NCBI GenBank assembly: GCA_019671005.1
Contig: CM033728.1
Span: forward strand, 22,767,099-22,831,098
Direction: 5' to 3'
From: Hibiscus mutabilis
Taxonomy: Eukaryota; Streptophyta; Magnoliopsida; Malvales; Malvaceae
DNA: 64,000 bases
Shown here: one piece after another, positions 1 to 10,881 of the stretch
Layout: each line of letters opens with the position of its first letter
Position numbering within the stretch: position 1 is the first letter of the stretch
Translations under genes and position numbers: made by a program
Notes under the pieces: model-generated
The model's input: only the letters and a program-made list of their open reading frames with translations
Told to the model about the DNA's origin: nothing
Databases searched by the model: none

Positions 1-774
1 CAACTGATTATCCCTTCAAACTAAAGGTTCCCTGCCCGATATTGTATCTGGGACAATTGTATCCATAGTCCCGATGCCATTAATCTCCTATGCATTGACC
101 CTTTAGTAACCTCCATTGCATTTTGAATAAACACTTCCAACGATCTAATTAGGCTAAATTGCACATCACACATCTAGATATTGCAAAGAGAATTCAATTT
201 TATCTCCCTCGCAACTTGACCCTCATTCACATGCCCCACCTTTTCTCCATCATCTCCAACTACATATTATGCCCCATGTTTATCCTCACTATTGACAGAT
301 TCATTATCATCCTCGTAGCAACATTTTGCAAGTGGCCTTATCATCACCTCAACATCCTTAACACAAATATTATAGGTTTTACAACCTACTATCAAGTAAA
401 CAATCTCATCAATATACACATCCCTTAATGTCTCTATCAATACATATCCCCTCTCAAAAAAAGTCAGCTCTGATGTCATCGTATCCAAGCGAATGAATTT
501 ACCCCATAACAATACTAAATTGGCAAACGACTCCCTTAACCAAGCATGAATAGGCATACTAAAAATGGATGACCACACACGACATTCATCCCGCCATGAT
601 TCAAACTCCACTTTTTAACTCTATCAAACCATTAATCAAAGCAAATAGAAGCTAAAATATCATTTTGTGCTTTAGCACTCTTAAAAATCAGTAGAACCCT
701 TGGACTCCAAATTGGCATTAAGGAGAGACCCAGAGGATTCACCTTACGCAGTTCCTCCACCAAATCCCTAAATT
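1..774 (-). pseudogene. LINE ORF1 remnant, downstream part (DUF4283-like domain and C-terminal side)
   Basis: This is the downstream half of a plant LINE ORF1, a nucleic-acid-binding protein of non-LTR retrotransposons. An open stretch of 114 codons on the minus strand (611 down to 267) carries the DUF4283-like pattern: a 'W..ECRVW..IFSMPIHAWL' type start, then 'FANLVLLWGKFI', then 'FERGYVLIET' and 'VYLIVGCKTYNICVKDVEV'. Upstream of it (about 770-612) a decayed frame reads 'LIFKSAKAQNDIL' followed by a stop, as in the linker that precedes this domain in LINE ORF1. The RRM part that should come before it lies at 20267-20683 on the same strand, 19.4 kb away. The two pieces are therefore read as one ORF1 split by the nested insertions at 775-20165. 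Stops and frame changes make it non-functional. The family call rests on motif recognition, not on a search. Confidence 0.72.
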
Positions 775-1329
775 ATAACACCCTAAAAACTGGCCTAGTC
801 AGATTTTGACTTTCGATGATCAAAAATTCATTTCCAATAAGTTAAATGAAAGTATAAAATGAGAAAATTTGATTAATTAGATAAATTATCAGAATTCAAG
901 TCTAATTCAAAAGTTTAAAGAATAAGGACTAAATTGTAAAGTTATGAAGCATTGTTTCATAAGTGTAAGATATAAAAGAATGAAATGACTAAGTGTGGAG
1001 CTAGATCACTTATGATTAAATTGCATGAGTTAAAAATATGCATAATGGCTACATTGTATGAAAGTGAAGTTAGGTGACTAAAGTGTAAACAAGTTAAAAA
1101 ATTAATGACTCATGATTAATTATACCATGAGATTTCTTCATGTAAAGGGAAAGCTAGTTGAAGGACTTGAGACATGATTAATCCATTTTCTAAAGTGATG
1201 AAGCAAGCACCTAGGTGTCAAACTCTTACATTTTGGTCCCAATTTAATTAAAAGAAATGAGATAAAGATAAAGGAAAAAGAAATTAGTCCAAACATTGGT
1301 TAATAGCTTCGACGGAGAGGAATGACGAG

Positions 1330-2699
1330 TGTGTAAAATACCTATTTTGCATATGCTTTTGCGTGTTTTTAAGCTCATTTAGTTGCATTTAGGAGTATTT
1401 TGCATATAGTTTGCATTTAATTAGAGAGTTACACTACATGTGCTAAATTGTTATATATTTTGGTGCTTTTAATGGGAAAGGTATTGTTTTGTGGTGCATG
1501 TGCAGGAACAATTAGAGCTGGAGAAATATTGGAGCGGAAGAGTAGCAGATCTCTCGGTTGGAGTTGATAAGGCATGAAGAGTTGGAGATAAATCTACCTT
1601 TGGCTTATATGGACTCTCCTTAGATACGGAACTCATTAAAGATAGCGGGAAAGAAAGTTCCTCTTAAAGGAGGTTGTGCATGCGTTAGGGTTACAATACC
1701 CTAGTCCCCATCTATATAAGGAAGACTTGGCCGACAATTAAAAAAGGGCTCGATCATAGACGATAGTCCTTAGTCTTCAGCTATTAGAGAACCATTAGAG
1801 TCGAAGTACTAAAGCAGTCTCCACATGATGAAAGCCATCGAGAGAGGCTGGAGGAGTGTGGGAACTACAGCAATAGTTAGAAAGCTTGGAGAAGATCATC
1901 TAGGACGCTTGACCCTTTTCTTTCCCTTGCTTGATAAACTGCTATGTTTTTAATTGTGTTTATTATGGATGTTTTAGGCTTAGGCATGAGCTAAATACTT
2001 TTAATTGGTTTTATTTCTTTTTTGGATTTTATGTTTTGAATACTTTATTTTAATGCTATAGTTCTTTTCCTTTACCTATTATGTTCATCGTTCTTCATGC
2101 GTAGTTATTGTAAGAACTATCGAGAGAGGCTTTTAACTATTAATTTGTGGCTTAATATCAAGAAAGTTAGGTTAAACAAACGTGAACAGTAAGTTGTTAA
2201 CTTAGTCTTTATTTGATATAGACATAAGTTTAGGGTTTCAACGACTAATATCGAGAACTTAAACAGATAATAGAGTTGTTAGGGTTCACACATGCATGTA
2301 TTACCTTAGCTTTAATGTTATAAACTTCTAGGCATCGAGAGTGTCAAAAGTTCATTAGAAAATCTTGTCAAGTAGATAAAGATCTTAATGGTTTACGCAG
2401 ATATGTATTGCCAGTTGCTATAGCATTGAAATAAGTAGTCAATCATAATTATTATGCAATAAAACCAGCTTCCATACTTATCTATTATTTACCGCAACAT
2501 CTGTTTGTCTTGATCATAACTACTTTACTTTCTTTGCAATAAGTTTTGATAAATCACCATCAAACCAATACTTGCTCAAACTCTCTTAATTGCAATAACT
2601 TCGTATTTATTGATCCAATCCTCGTGGGTTCGACACTCTACTCTATCACTTTAATAATTTATCGACGAGTATAATTGCTCTAAAGTGCATCACTATTCG
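1330..2699 (+). mobile_element. LTR-like insertion inside family D LTR (possible solo LTR)
   Basis: About 1.37 kb differing in character from its surroundings. It starts near TGTGTAAAATACC and carries a TATATAAG box at 1713-1720. Near its right end it has a stretch resembling the LTR 3' region of TAT/Athila/Ogre-type elements (TCCTCGTGGGTTCGACACTC at about 2622, then GTGCATCA at 2685-2692). No coding capacity is seen. The exact ends are unsettled: ACGAG (1325-1329) and ACAAG (2700-2704) could be a target duplication with one mismatch, but the element would then not end in CA. It could also be a fragment. Confidence 0.42.
1713..1720 (+). promoter_or_regulatory. Candidate TATA box of the LTR-like insertion
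   Basis: TATATAAG lies in a C/T-rich context (CCCCATCTATATAAGG), with a purine-rich stretch and no ATG directly downstream. This is the usual look of an LTR promoter at the U3/R border. It is predicted from sequence only. Confidence 0.4.
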
Positions 2700-2776
2700 A
2701 CAAGCATCAAGGAAAAAGAAAGAAATCATCTTCTTCCTCAAATAGCTACCCTCCATGGTTAAATACTTCATGAACT

Positions 2777-2781
2777 TCAAT
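2777..2781. repeat. Target site duplication of element A1, left copy (TCAAT)
   Basis: TCAAT directly precedes the 5' LTR. The same five bases directly follow the 3' LTR at 14309-14313. Confidence 0.88.
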
Positions 2782-5700
2782 TTTAATGCCTCGATTTTAG
2801 GGCTTAGCAGTTTGGTGGTTTATTAGATGGTCAGGTGGACCGAAGTAGAAATTCGAGTCAGTTTCTGGATCGTATATTTTTGGTGTTGGAAAATTATGGA
2901 AAAATGCTCTAAAATCATTATTAATTATACATTAAATAATGGTGATGCCTATTTTGTAAAACAAGTTTTGGAAGATGGAAATTTTGGTTAGTGACCGAAA
3001 TGAAAGTTTTGAAAACTGTGATTTCCTAGTGACTAAAATAAAAAGGGTCAAATACTTAGAATCTTTAAGGAGCTATTTTACCATTTGGTTTCTGAAGGTT
3101 TCTCTCTTAATTGGAGAGATTTTAACATGTGTTTTAATTATTGATTAAAGAGGATTTTTGTTAAAAGTTAGTTATTACTTTCCAAAACAAAAACCACATC
3201 ATTTTCTCTCAACTTTTTCTCTCCATTCTCTCCTCAGCCAAACACTCAGGTTTTCATCAAATTTCCAGAGGTGAGGTAGTTTTTAACTTGATTTTATTGT
3301 TTCAAATTGATTTATAAAGATTGCTTACACAAAATCTTACAATAATCTTGTGTTTTCTTAGCTTTTCACAAATCCATTGAGGGATAAACTTCATAATAGG
3401 GGTAAGGTTTTAGATCTCCTCTATTGTATGGTTCTTTACTGAAATTCCCAAGCATTTGATCCTTGTTTTGTGTTTCTAATCTGATTTTGATGGTTTTCTA
3501 ATGTTTAATTGAGTTATTTGGGGAAAATGAGTTAATTCACATATTGGATCTAATTTCTAGTAATTAAGGATGTGTTGATTTATATTTTGGGGGTTTAATA
3601 ATGTTGAAAAGTAATTTTTATTAATGGAATCCTGAAACTTAAGAATCTCTATTTGTTTAGGTTGTTAGTTTTGAGGTTTTGTGGTGTTTCTATGGTTATG
3701 TTTTCAGTTGTTGTGGAGGGTTAATTATGAAGGTTTTGTGGAAACCCGAGAATGATTGTAGTTGCAGTGTTTAGAATGCATTATGATGCATTAATCCTCT
3801 GTTGTTTTGTGGTAAAATAGGGGAGGTTGATCTAGAGTTGATTGGAGAAGCGTTGGAGGTCTCGGATACTTGATATCGCGTCGAAAAATCTATGTTTTAT
3901 GTATCGGTGAGTAAAAATGTGGTTTAAAGAATTTTGATATTTTGGAATAGAGTTTTGGGAGTTAAGGTAGAGCTTGAAATGCTTACCTAGACTCAAAAGT
4001 AAGTATAAAGTGGTTTTACTCTCTCCATCATACTTGTTCGAATGATTTTATTCACTTGGTTTAATGTTCATGTACATATTGTTTAAGCGTGTTTTAAAGT
4101 GTTTGATATACTATTTTTGAGCATTTTTTGCTGAAGGGTGCACATGGTAAGTGATCCTTGTAAGTATGTTTTATACTTGTGGTTTAAAGCATGGTTGTTG
4201 CTTTAGAAAAGTGTTTTGGTTAGTGCTTGTTTAAAACAATGAGGTAAATGTTAAAATGGTTAATTATATTGGCAAGTCATGTGGTTTTAAAATTGTTATC
4301 GGATATAGTTGGTCAGCCATAGGATTGAGTGCACTGTAAATAAGTCGTCTTGGATGTTGAGGGGTTTATAAGGCGTACCGAATACTCCATCCAAGTACCC
4401 TAACGGTTGAGGGGTTATATGGTACCGAAAACTCCCGTTACTGGGGTAAGCATCTAACCGATAAAAGGGGTGAGTGTCCCCGTGGGTTGTTAATGTACCC
4501 AGTTTTTAATGTACCGTGATTGTGTTTGTATCGCTATTCCGGTTGAGATGGCTTGAAGTGTTCGGTTAACACTTGTTGGATCCAATATAATTGTTAATGT
4601 ATCATTGAAATGTTTTATGTTGTATAATGTGATTTATACATGTTTCTCCTTGAGCTTTGCATTTGATAGTAATGCATAGGAAGGCTTAAGTAAAGGGTTA
4701 GCAATGTGACTTGCTGTTGATTAATGATACATGTAGCATATAGTTTAATATGCTGGTTTTAATGATGTAAAGTGCATGTTTTTAAAAGGGCATGATGTTT
4801 TATAAAGATGATGTTGTGTAAATGGATTCAAATGCATTGATGGTGTTTTGTTCTGAGCATTCCTCACTAAGCCTTGTGTGCTTACGCTTCTTTTGTCCAT
4901 CAATGCAGAGAATTAAAGTCCCTGAACACAGTAAGAAGCAAGGAGATCTTGGCAAGACTTGTTTCCAAAGTATGTTAGAGACTAGACCATAATGAATAAG
5001 GGCAATGGGATACTTGTTGTGTTTTGGGAGATGTTTTGTGGAACTCTCTTTTGATCATGTTTCTTTAGTTGCTTTCGGGTTGTAAGTGGCCTTTAAAGAT
5101 TGACTTTGGTGTTGGTTTGTCTTTTGGTATGTTGTTGGGATGCAAAATTAGGAAGCATGCCTATAGATTCCCTTTCGATGCATGAAGCATGTTGAGTTGT
5201 TAGATTTGGGAAGCTTGAATACCTGTGATATGTTTGGCATGTTGGTGTTGTGTCTTGAGCATGTAGGAATGGTTTGAGTATGCTTTTGAATTGAAAAACC
5301 AGCCAAATGTGACATTTTAGGTCTAGGTGTACCGATACGCGGGGGACCATATCGGTACAGCTAGATATTTAAGGCTTATGGGATCGGTACAGGTCTTTTG
5401 TATTTCGATACGCCCAGGCAAATTTGTCCTAGCATGCCAATACGTGTATGAGTATTTCGGTACGTGTTTTAGCCTCTGGAATTCTCTTTTTCAACTCAAA
5501 CCTATGTAGCGGAACACCTGAAGAGGTGTATTGGTACAGTTAGTAATATTTCAAAAGTTTAGTATTTCAGTTAGGCGTATCAATACGATATGGTAGTGTA
5601 CCGAAATGAGGTGTTTCAAATCATATCGATACGGGCTTATCTGTATCAATACAGATGGCTATTATTTCTGTTAATGTCACTTTGAGTAGTTTTGTTATAT

Positions 5701-6079
5701 TTACAATTTAGTCCCTGAATCTTGTTAATGCAATTGATTGTGACTGAATGGTTAGATTGAGCTGAAATGTGAGATTTTCCTGTAACCTGATTAATTAAAG
5801 GTTGGTAGCATAAAAGTGGGTTCTTAACCCGTAACTCTATCCAATTGCAATTTGGTCCCTAATTTACAAACGAGATCAATTGGATGTCAAAATGATGCCC
5901 GATTGTGTTGGAGTTGCACCTGATGTCTGCATGAACATGTAGGGTTAATAATTGGCATCTAGATAAGATAAAAGGAAAAAATGGACTGGGTTTCGTTTTA
6001 TCTCTTCGGTTTACTACGACAAACATAATGTAGTTTTCTTGGTTCGGTTGGGTGTCTAGGCCGGGTTAAGGGGGTTACA
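2782..6079 (+). repeat. 5' LTR of element A1
   Basis: It starts TTTAATGCC where the 3' copy has TGTAACGCC, and ends GGGGGTTACA. Relative to the 3' LTR it lacks about 125 bases after 3697 (present at about 11785-11905) and about 60 bases near 4577. It has about 30 bases near 4035 that the 3' LTR lacks. A CTCACTAAG...GCTTACG motif sits at 4863-4887, probably near the transcript start or end region. No gene is present; the small reading frames inside are chance. Confidence 0.9.
5325..5660. repeat. Cluster of GTAYCGRTAC-like decamers (A1 5' LTR)
   Basis: About ten variants of GTACCGATAC / TATCGGTAC / TTTCGATAC / GTATCAATAC occur within 340 bases, in both senses and spaced roughly 20-50 bases. 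The spacers are unrelated. Several copies have lost the central CG to TG or CA. Confidence 0.75.
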
Positions 6080-6084
6080 TTTGG

Positions 6085-6096
6085 TGGTATCATAGC
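6085..6096 (+). promoter_or_regulatory. Primer binding site of element A1 (tRNA-Met type)
   Basis: TGGTATCATAGC starts five bases after the 5' LTR. It matches the usual plant Ty3/gypsy primer site TGGTATCAGAGC, complementary to the 3' end of initiator tRNA-Met, with one mismatch. Confidence 0.82.
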
Positions 6097-6370
6097 TAGG
6101 CTTGGTTCGCTTGGGAAGTTGTTGTGTTGTTGCCATGTTTGATTTGTACGGTGATTGTTTTATGTACGCTGGTTGATATGCACGGTGATTGGTATATGAA
6201 TGTTGGCTGTTGTATGCTATGTTGGGAAAGTTTTGGGGGTACCTATTGCCTTATTATTATAGTCTGGAAAGTTTTTATTTTTGAAATGAAAGTCTTGGAT
6301 CCTTTCTTGAGGCTGGCTTGACTATTTTTGTTTTAAAATGATTATCATGCCTTAGATATATTTTAGCACA
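6097..6370 (+). other. Untranslated leader of element A1
   Basis: This lies between the primer site and the first plausible gag start (ATG at 6371). No conserved peptide is visible; an open frame at 6124-6321 has no recognisable domain and is treated as chance. Confidence 0.55.
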
Positions 6371-7404
6371 ATGGGACCGAGGAGAGAGTTATGATCGGGT
6401 ACGATTGTTGTTGCCACTGGGCAAGATGCTGAAGGAGAAGTTGTACCTCCTAGAGGGTTGCCACCATCCCCACCTAATCCACCGAAGGGAGTTGAACAAG
6501 TGCCACCTGCGCCGGCTGGGCTAAGGATGGGTCATATGGCACCGTTGATACAGGCCATGACTGGTGCTTTTTAGGCAACAGTTGCAGGTGTTCGTGTGCC
6601 AGCACCACCGGTTGAGGGGCAAGGTTTGTTACTTGAGCGTCTTCGTATTTTGGGCGGAGTTGAGTTCTAAGGTTTGTTACTTGAGGCTTCCAAGGGTTGG
6701 TTGGCTAGTACTGAGAGGATACTGGGCCAAATGGGGTGTACTGATGCTCGTAAGTTGGGTTCTGTTGTTTCCCTACTATAGGGTGATGCTTATACATGGT
6801 GGACTACCACGATATCTAGTATGGTGACCGAGGATGCGACTTGGGAGTTCTTCTGCTAGGTTTTTCAGAAGAAGTTTTTGGGAGTCCGATATCAGGACGA
6901 GAAAAAGCACGAGTTTATAGCTCTGGTGCAAGGCAGTATGTCTGTTGCAGAGTACGAGGTGTAGTTCGTGAGCTTGAGTCAGTATGCACCTGAGTTGGTT
7001 TCTAACGAGCGTACTCAATGTGATCATTTCCGCTATGAGCTTGTGCAAGATGTTAAGACATATGTGCTTGCTGCTGATTACACTGAATTTGATGTGTTGG
7101 TTTCGCGAGCCAAGGATGTAGAGCATAATTTGGGTTTGGCATCTAGATCGCGAGGTTCTAGCTTGGGTAAGAGAGCTGTTGATTCGGGTTATAACGGTGG
7201 TCAGGCTAAGAGACACCGTGACAAGAGGTTTCGCCCAGAGCCGAGGCATGGCGGAGGTGTTATAGGAGTTGTGGGTCAGGCGACCATCAGAGGCGTGATT
7301 GTCCGTTTTTGGCTCGAGGTGGGCAGGGTGCTGCACCTGTTGTTGCTCCACAGTGAGGTCGTGGCCGTGGACCACTTCAACTTCGAGATGGTGGGCAGAG
7401 GACT
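6371..7404 (+). pseudogene. gag of element A1 (capsid/nucleocapsid), broken
   Basis: This is the structural Gag protein that would pack the element RNA. It starts with ATG at 6371 in the context MGPRRE, followed almost at once by a TGA. A proline-rich N-terminal stretch leads into a capsid region recognisable by 'DAYTWW', 'FLGVRYQDEKKHEF' and 'ALVQGSMSVAEYEV', the usual retrotransposon gag core. A zinc knuckle lies at 7258-7302 in another frame and reads C-YRS-C-GSGD-H-QRRD-C; the first spacing is three residues rather than the usual two. In-frame TAG stops at 6572 and 6962, a TAG near 6857 and a frame change between about 7240 and 7257 destroy it. At 6962 element A2 has CAG (Gln). Confidence 0.82.
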
Positions 7405-7930
7405 GTGGCTCATATTGTTGCTATCCAGCCTAAGGAAGGTGGACCGGCTAGGGTGTATGAGCACCGCGAGGGTCGCAATGACACCGATATGATTACAGGC
7501 ACTTTTACCCTACAGTCTTTGTCATTGTATTCGTTGGTTGATTATGGTTCGACTCATTCATACATTTTGAGTGAGCATGTTGAGCTGCTTGATATATCGG
7601 TTGAAATTCTTAATGTGGGTGTTAGAGTGACTAGTTCTTTTGGGGAGACAGTCGTGGTTAGGAGGTTGTATCGTAGGTGTCTGCTGATGCTTTAGGGACA
7701 TGTTTTCATTGTGGAATTGATAGAGTTACCTTTCCATGGTTTTGATGTGATTTTGGGTATGGATTGGTTAACCGAACATCGGGCTATGGTGGATTTGGAG
7801 ACCAAACAGATATCCTTGAGGTTGTCGGATGATTATGAGGTGGTGGTTGTTGGTGAGAGTGCCAAGTTTTTGTCTAATGATGTTTCGGCCTTGGAAGCAA
7901 GTCGAATGTTAGATTCGGGATGTTAGGCAT
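7405..7930 (+). pseudogene. Retropepsin (protease) region of element A1, active site altered
   Basis: This aspartic protease would cut the Gag-Pol polyprotein. The active-site segment reads LVDYGSTHSYI, with catalytic Asp at 7540-7542. Element A2 has DSG here, so the Ser after the Asp has become Tyr. The flap and C-terminal part follow ('FHGFDVILGMDWL', 'LETKQISLRL'). A TAG at 7693-7695 splits it where A2 has CAG, and another TAG lies at 7924. It is in the same frame as the zinc knuckle and the RT. It is most likely inactive. Confidence 0.82.
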
Positions 7931-8031
7931 ATTTGGCCTATGTTATGAATCCTGGATCAAAGGAGTTGAGGGTGTAGGATGTTCGCACTGTATGTGAGTT
8001 TTCGGGTGTTTTTCTAAAGGAATTACAAGGG

Positions 8032-8900
8032 TTGCCACCTGACCGTGAGGTTGAGTTTGGCATCGAGGTCTTTGCGGGTACGGTACCGGTATCTATTGCT
8101 CCGTACCGCATGGCTCCGAAGGAATTGAAGAAGTTGAAAACACAGTTGCAGGAGTTGCTTGACCGTGGGTTTATTAGACCCTGTATCTCACCGTGGGGAG
8201 CATCGATGTTGTTTGTTAAGAAGAAAGAGGGTACGTTACAGATGTGTATAGATTATCGGCAGCTGAATAAGTTGACAGTAAAGAATAAGTATCCCTTACT
8301 ACGGATAGATGACCAATTTGATCAGTTTAGGGGAGCCTCGGTGTTATCCGAGATAGATTTGAGGTCGGGGTACTACCAGTTAAAGGTGAAGGAGATGGAT
8401 GTGCCCAAAACAGCTTTTCGTACGAGGTACGGGCATTACGAGTTTCTTGTGATGCCGTTTGGTTTGACCAATGCACTAGTTTCTTTTATGGACATGATGA
8501 ATCGAGTGTTTCATGAGTTTTTGGACCAGTTTTTGGTTGTGTTTATCGATGATATCCTTGTGTACTCCTGTACCGAGGAGGATCATGATAGACATTTGAG
8601 AATTGTGCTTCAGATGTTGTTGACTAATTAGTTTTATGCTAGGTTAAACAAATGTGAGTTCTGGCTTAAGGAGTTGTGTTCCTCGGGCATGTTGTGTCGG
8701 CCGAAGGAATACGTGTCGATCCGCATAAGGTTGAGGCTGTAATGAGTTGGAGGGAGCCCAAGTCTGTGACAGAGGTTAGGAGTTTCCTTGGTTTGGCAGG
8801 TTACTACCGAAGGTTTATGGAAGGGTTCTCCTGTTTGTCAGCTCCGTTAACAAAGTTGCTACAGAAAAATGTTTGGTTTGAGTGGACGGAAGATAGGCAG
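8032..8900 (+). pseudogene. Reverse transcriptase of element A1, broken
   Basis: This would copy element RNA into DNA. In order it has 'PYRMAPKELKKLKTQL', 'FVKKKEGTLQMCIDYRQLN', 'LRSGYYQLKV', 'FRTRYGHYEFLVMPFGLTNA' and the catalytic FIDD box with its two Asp codons at 8548-8553, then 'FLGHVVSAEGI' of the thumb/connection. A TAG at 8629-8631 interrupts it (A2 has CAG). A one-base loss near 8672 moves the rest into another frame. Stops at 7924 and 7975 separate it from the protease; the 7975 stop is shared with A2. The length is normal for the family apart from these lesions. Confidence 0.88.
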
Positions 8901-8939
8901 CGAGCTTTTGAAAGGTTGAATGAAGCCTTGACGCGAGCT

Positions 8940-9300
8940 CTAGTCTTGGTTCAACTAGAATCGGGAAAGGAGTTCGTTGTTTATAGTGATGCTTTGTATG
9001 TTGGGCTTGGTTGTGTGTTGATGCGGGAGGGTAAGGTGGTGGCATATGCATCTAGGACAGTTAAAGGTGCATGAACGTAACTACCCTACTCACGATCTTG
9101 AGCTTGCAGCGGTTGTGTTTACCTTGAAAATCTAGAAGCATTATCTTCATGGTGAGAAATGTGTGGTTTATACGAATCATAAGAGTTTGAAATATCTGAT
9201 GACATAGAAGGAGCTGAATCTTAGGCAATGTAGATGGTTGGATTTGCATAAGGATTATGATCTGACCATTGAGTATCATCCCGGGAAAGCTAATGTTGTG
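8940..9300 (+). pseudogene. RNase H domain of element A1, broken
   Basis: RNase H degrades the RNA strand of the hybrid during reverse transcription. The first catalytic Asp is in 'YSDALYVGLGC' and the Glu in 'HDLELAAV'. The Asp of the 'YTDHKSL' box is replaced by Asn (YTNHKSL, near 9172). One extra base near 9056 shifts the frame. TAG stops at 9133 and 9205 follow; the second is CAG in A2. The segment ends with 'YDLTIEYHPGKANVVADALSRKA', the usual bridge towards integrase. Confidence 0.82.
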
Positions 9301-10330
9301 GCAGATGCTTTGAGTAGAAAAGCAGTCGTGGAGTTGATAGCCATGTTTGCTCGCTTGAGTGTGACGAATGATGGGTGTTTGTTGGCTAAGTTGCAAGTGA
9401 AGCCATCCTCGTCACAGATGATTAAGGAGAAGCAACCGTATGATGGGAGTTTGCTACCTTATGTGGAGGATATTAGGGATGAGAATCCTACGAATTTTCA
9501 TTTCACTGATGATGGGGTGTTGTGTTTCAAAGGTCGAATAGTGGTGCCTGAGGACGAGGAGTTGAGGCATACTATTTTGATGGAGGCACATGCTAGTCCT
9601 TTCACTATGCATCCCGGTAGTACTAAGATGTATTAAGGGTTGAAAGGGGAGTACTATTGGGTTGGACTGAAGAAGGATGTGGCTGATTTCGTTGCTCGGT
9701 GTATGGTTTGTCAGCGAGTAAAGGCTGAGCATTAGTTTCCTTCCAGGTTGTTGCAACCGTTAAGGATACCGGAATGGAAATGGGAAAGAATCACCATGGA
9801 TTTTGTGTCTGGGCTACCTTTAATGCCTACCAAAAAAGATTCCAATTGGGTGATTGTGGATCGGTTTACGAAGTGTGCGCATTTCGTGCCAGTGCATACT
9901 ACGTATACCTTGGACAGGTTGGTTGAGATGTACATCTCTGAGATTATGTGTTTGCATGGAGTGCCAAAATCTATTGTTTCGGATAGGGATCTGCGGTTCA
10001 CCGCAAGGTTTTGGGTGAGTTTGCATCATGCTTTGGGAACACTATTAAATTTTAGTACCTCTTATCATCCTCAGACGAATGGCCAGTCGGAGCGCATGAT
10101 TCAGGTTCTCGAGGATATGCTGAGGTGTTGTGTTATTGAGTACTAGGGAACGTGGGAGAAGCAGTTGTCATTGGTGGAGTTTTCTTACAATAGCAGTTAT
10201 CATGCTAGCATACAGATGGTACCTTCTGAGGCGTTGTATGGCAGGAAATGTCGTACGCCCGTGTGTTGGGCAGAAGCGGGGGAAGAGTTTGTGTCGATGC
10301 CCAATGTTCTGAAAGGCACAACCAAAAAGA
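9301..10330 (+). pseudogene. Integrase of element A1, broken
   Basis: Integrase inserts the DNA copy into the genome. The HHCC zinc-binding region is visible (His in 'LRHTILMEAHASPF', Cys pair in 'CMVCQ'). The DDE core is complete at residue level: Asp in 'MDFVSGLP' (9799-9801), Asp in 'VSDRDLRF' (9982-9984) and Glu in 'GQSERM' (10090-10092). Stops at 9634 (TAA), 9733 (TAG; CAG in A2) and 10144 (TAG; CAG in A2) interrupt it. The conserved 'NSSYHASIQM' and 'ALYGRKCRTPVCW' follow the core. Confidence 0.87.
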
Positions 10331-10881
10331 TAAAGTTGATATGTGAACGCTTAAAAGCAGCCGCAGATCGTCAGAAGTCCTATGTAGATTTGAAGCGTAG
10401 GGATATAGAGTACGTTGTGGGTGATAAAGTGTTTTTAAAAGTGTCGCCTTGGAAAAATGTGTTGCGTTTTGGGTGGAAAGGGAAGCTTAGCCCGAGGTTC
10501 ATTGGACCATACAAGGTTGTCGAGCGTGTGGGTCTTGTTGCGTATCGTTTGAGACTACCTCCGGAGTTGGGGAAGATTCATGATGTGTTCCACGTTTCGG
10601 TGTTGTAGAGGTATAGGTCAGATCCATCGCATGTTATGCCGATGGAGGAGACTGAGTTGAGACCGGACCTATCTTACGATGAAGAACCAGCAGAGATTCT
10701 TGATACTAGCAGTAAGGTGCTACGTGGCAAGACAGTAGAGCTTGTTAAGGTGTTGTGGAAGTATCGCGGTGTTGAGGAGGCCACGTGGGAACACACGTCG
10801 GATATGTTGAAACAGTTTTCGCACATGTTTCCTCCAGGTAAATTTTGGGGACGAAACTTCTCAAGTAGGGGAGAGTTGTAA
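10331..10881 (+). pseudogene. Integrase C-terminus with chromodomain, element A1
   Basis: The 'GDKVFLKVSPWK' and 'LSPRFIGPYKVVERVG' stretches are the GPY/F module of chromoviral integrase. A TAG at 10606 interrupts it where A2 has an Arg codon. From about 10680 a chromodomain follows ('EILDTSSKVLRGKTVELVKVLW', 'EEATWEHTSDML'), thought to steer insertion to heterochromatin. The frame ends at 10881, five bases into the 3' LTR, exactly as in A2. Confidence 0.85.
10863..10875 (+). promoter_or_regulatory. Polypurine tract of element A1
   Basis: AAGTAGGGGAGAG lies just before the TGTAACG start of the 3' LTR, downstream of the family-typical TTTTGGGGACGAAACTT. It would prime second-strand synthesis. 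One T interrupts the purine run. Confidence 0.75.

Noticed and set aside
159..428. 89-codon plus-strand frame at the left edge
   Set aside because: It is antisense to the DUF4283-like LINE ORF1 domain and rich in Ile/His/Pro from A/T-rich sequence; no motif.
1325..2704. ACGAG/ACAAG as a firm target duplication for the inner LTR-like insert
   Set aside because: One mismatch in five bases and the resulting element would not end in CA; kept only as a possibility.
4345..4480. GGGGTTTATA/GGGGTTATAT repeats and possible hairpins read as a riboswitch-like element
   Set aside because: It is a short local duplication in an LTR with no known aptamer fold or downstream gene.
6776..7375. 199-codon minus-strand frame, among the longest in the window
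   Set aside because: It is antisense to recognisable gag of A1; the plus-strand frame carries the gag core and zinc knuckle, and the minus frame has no known motif.
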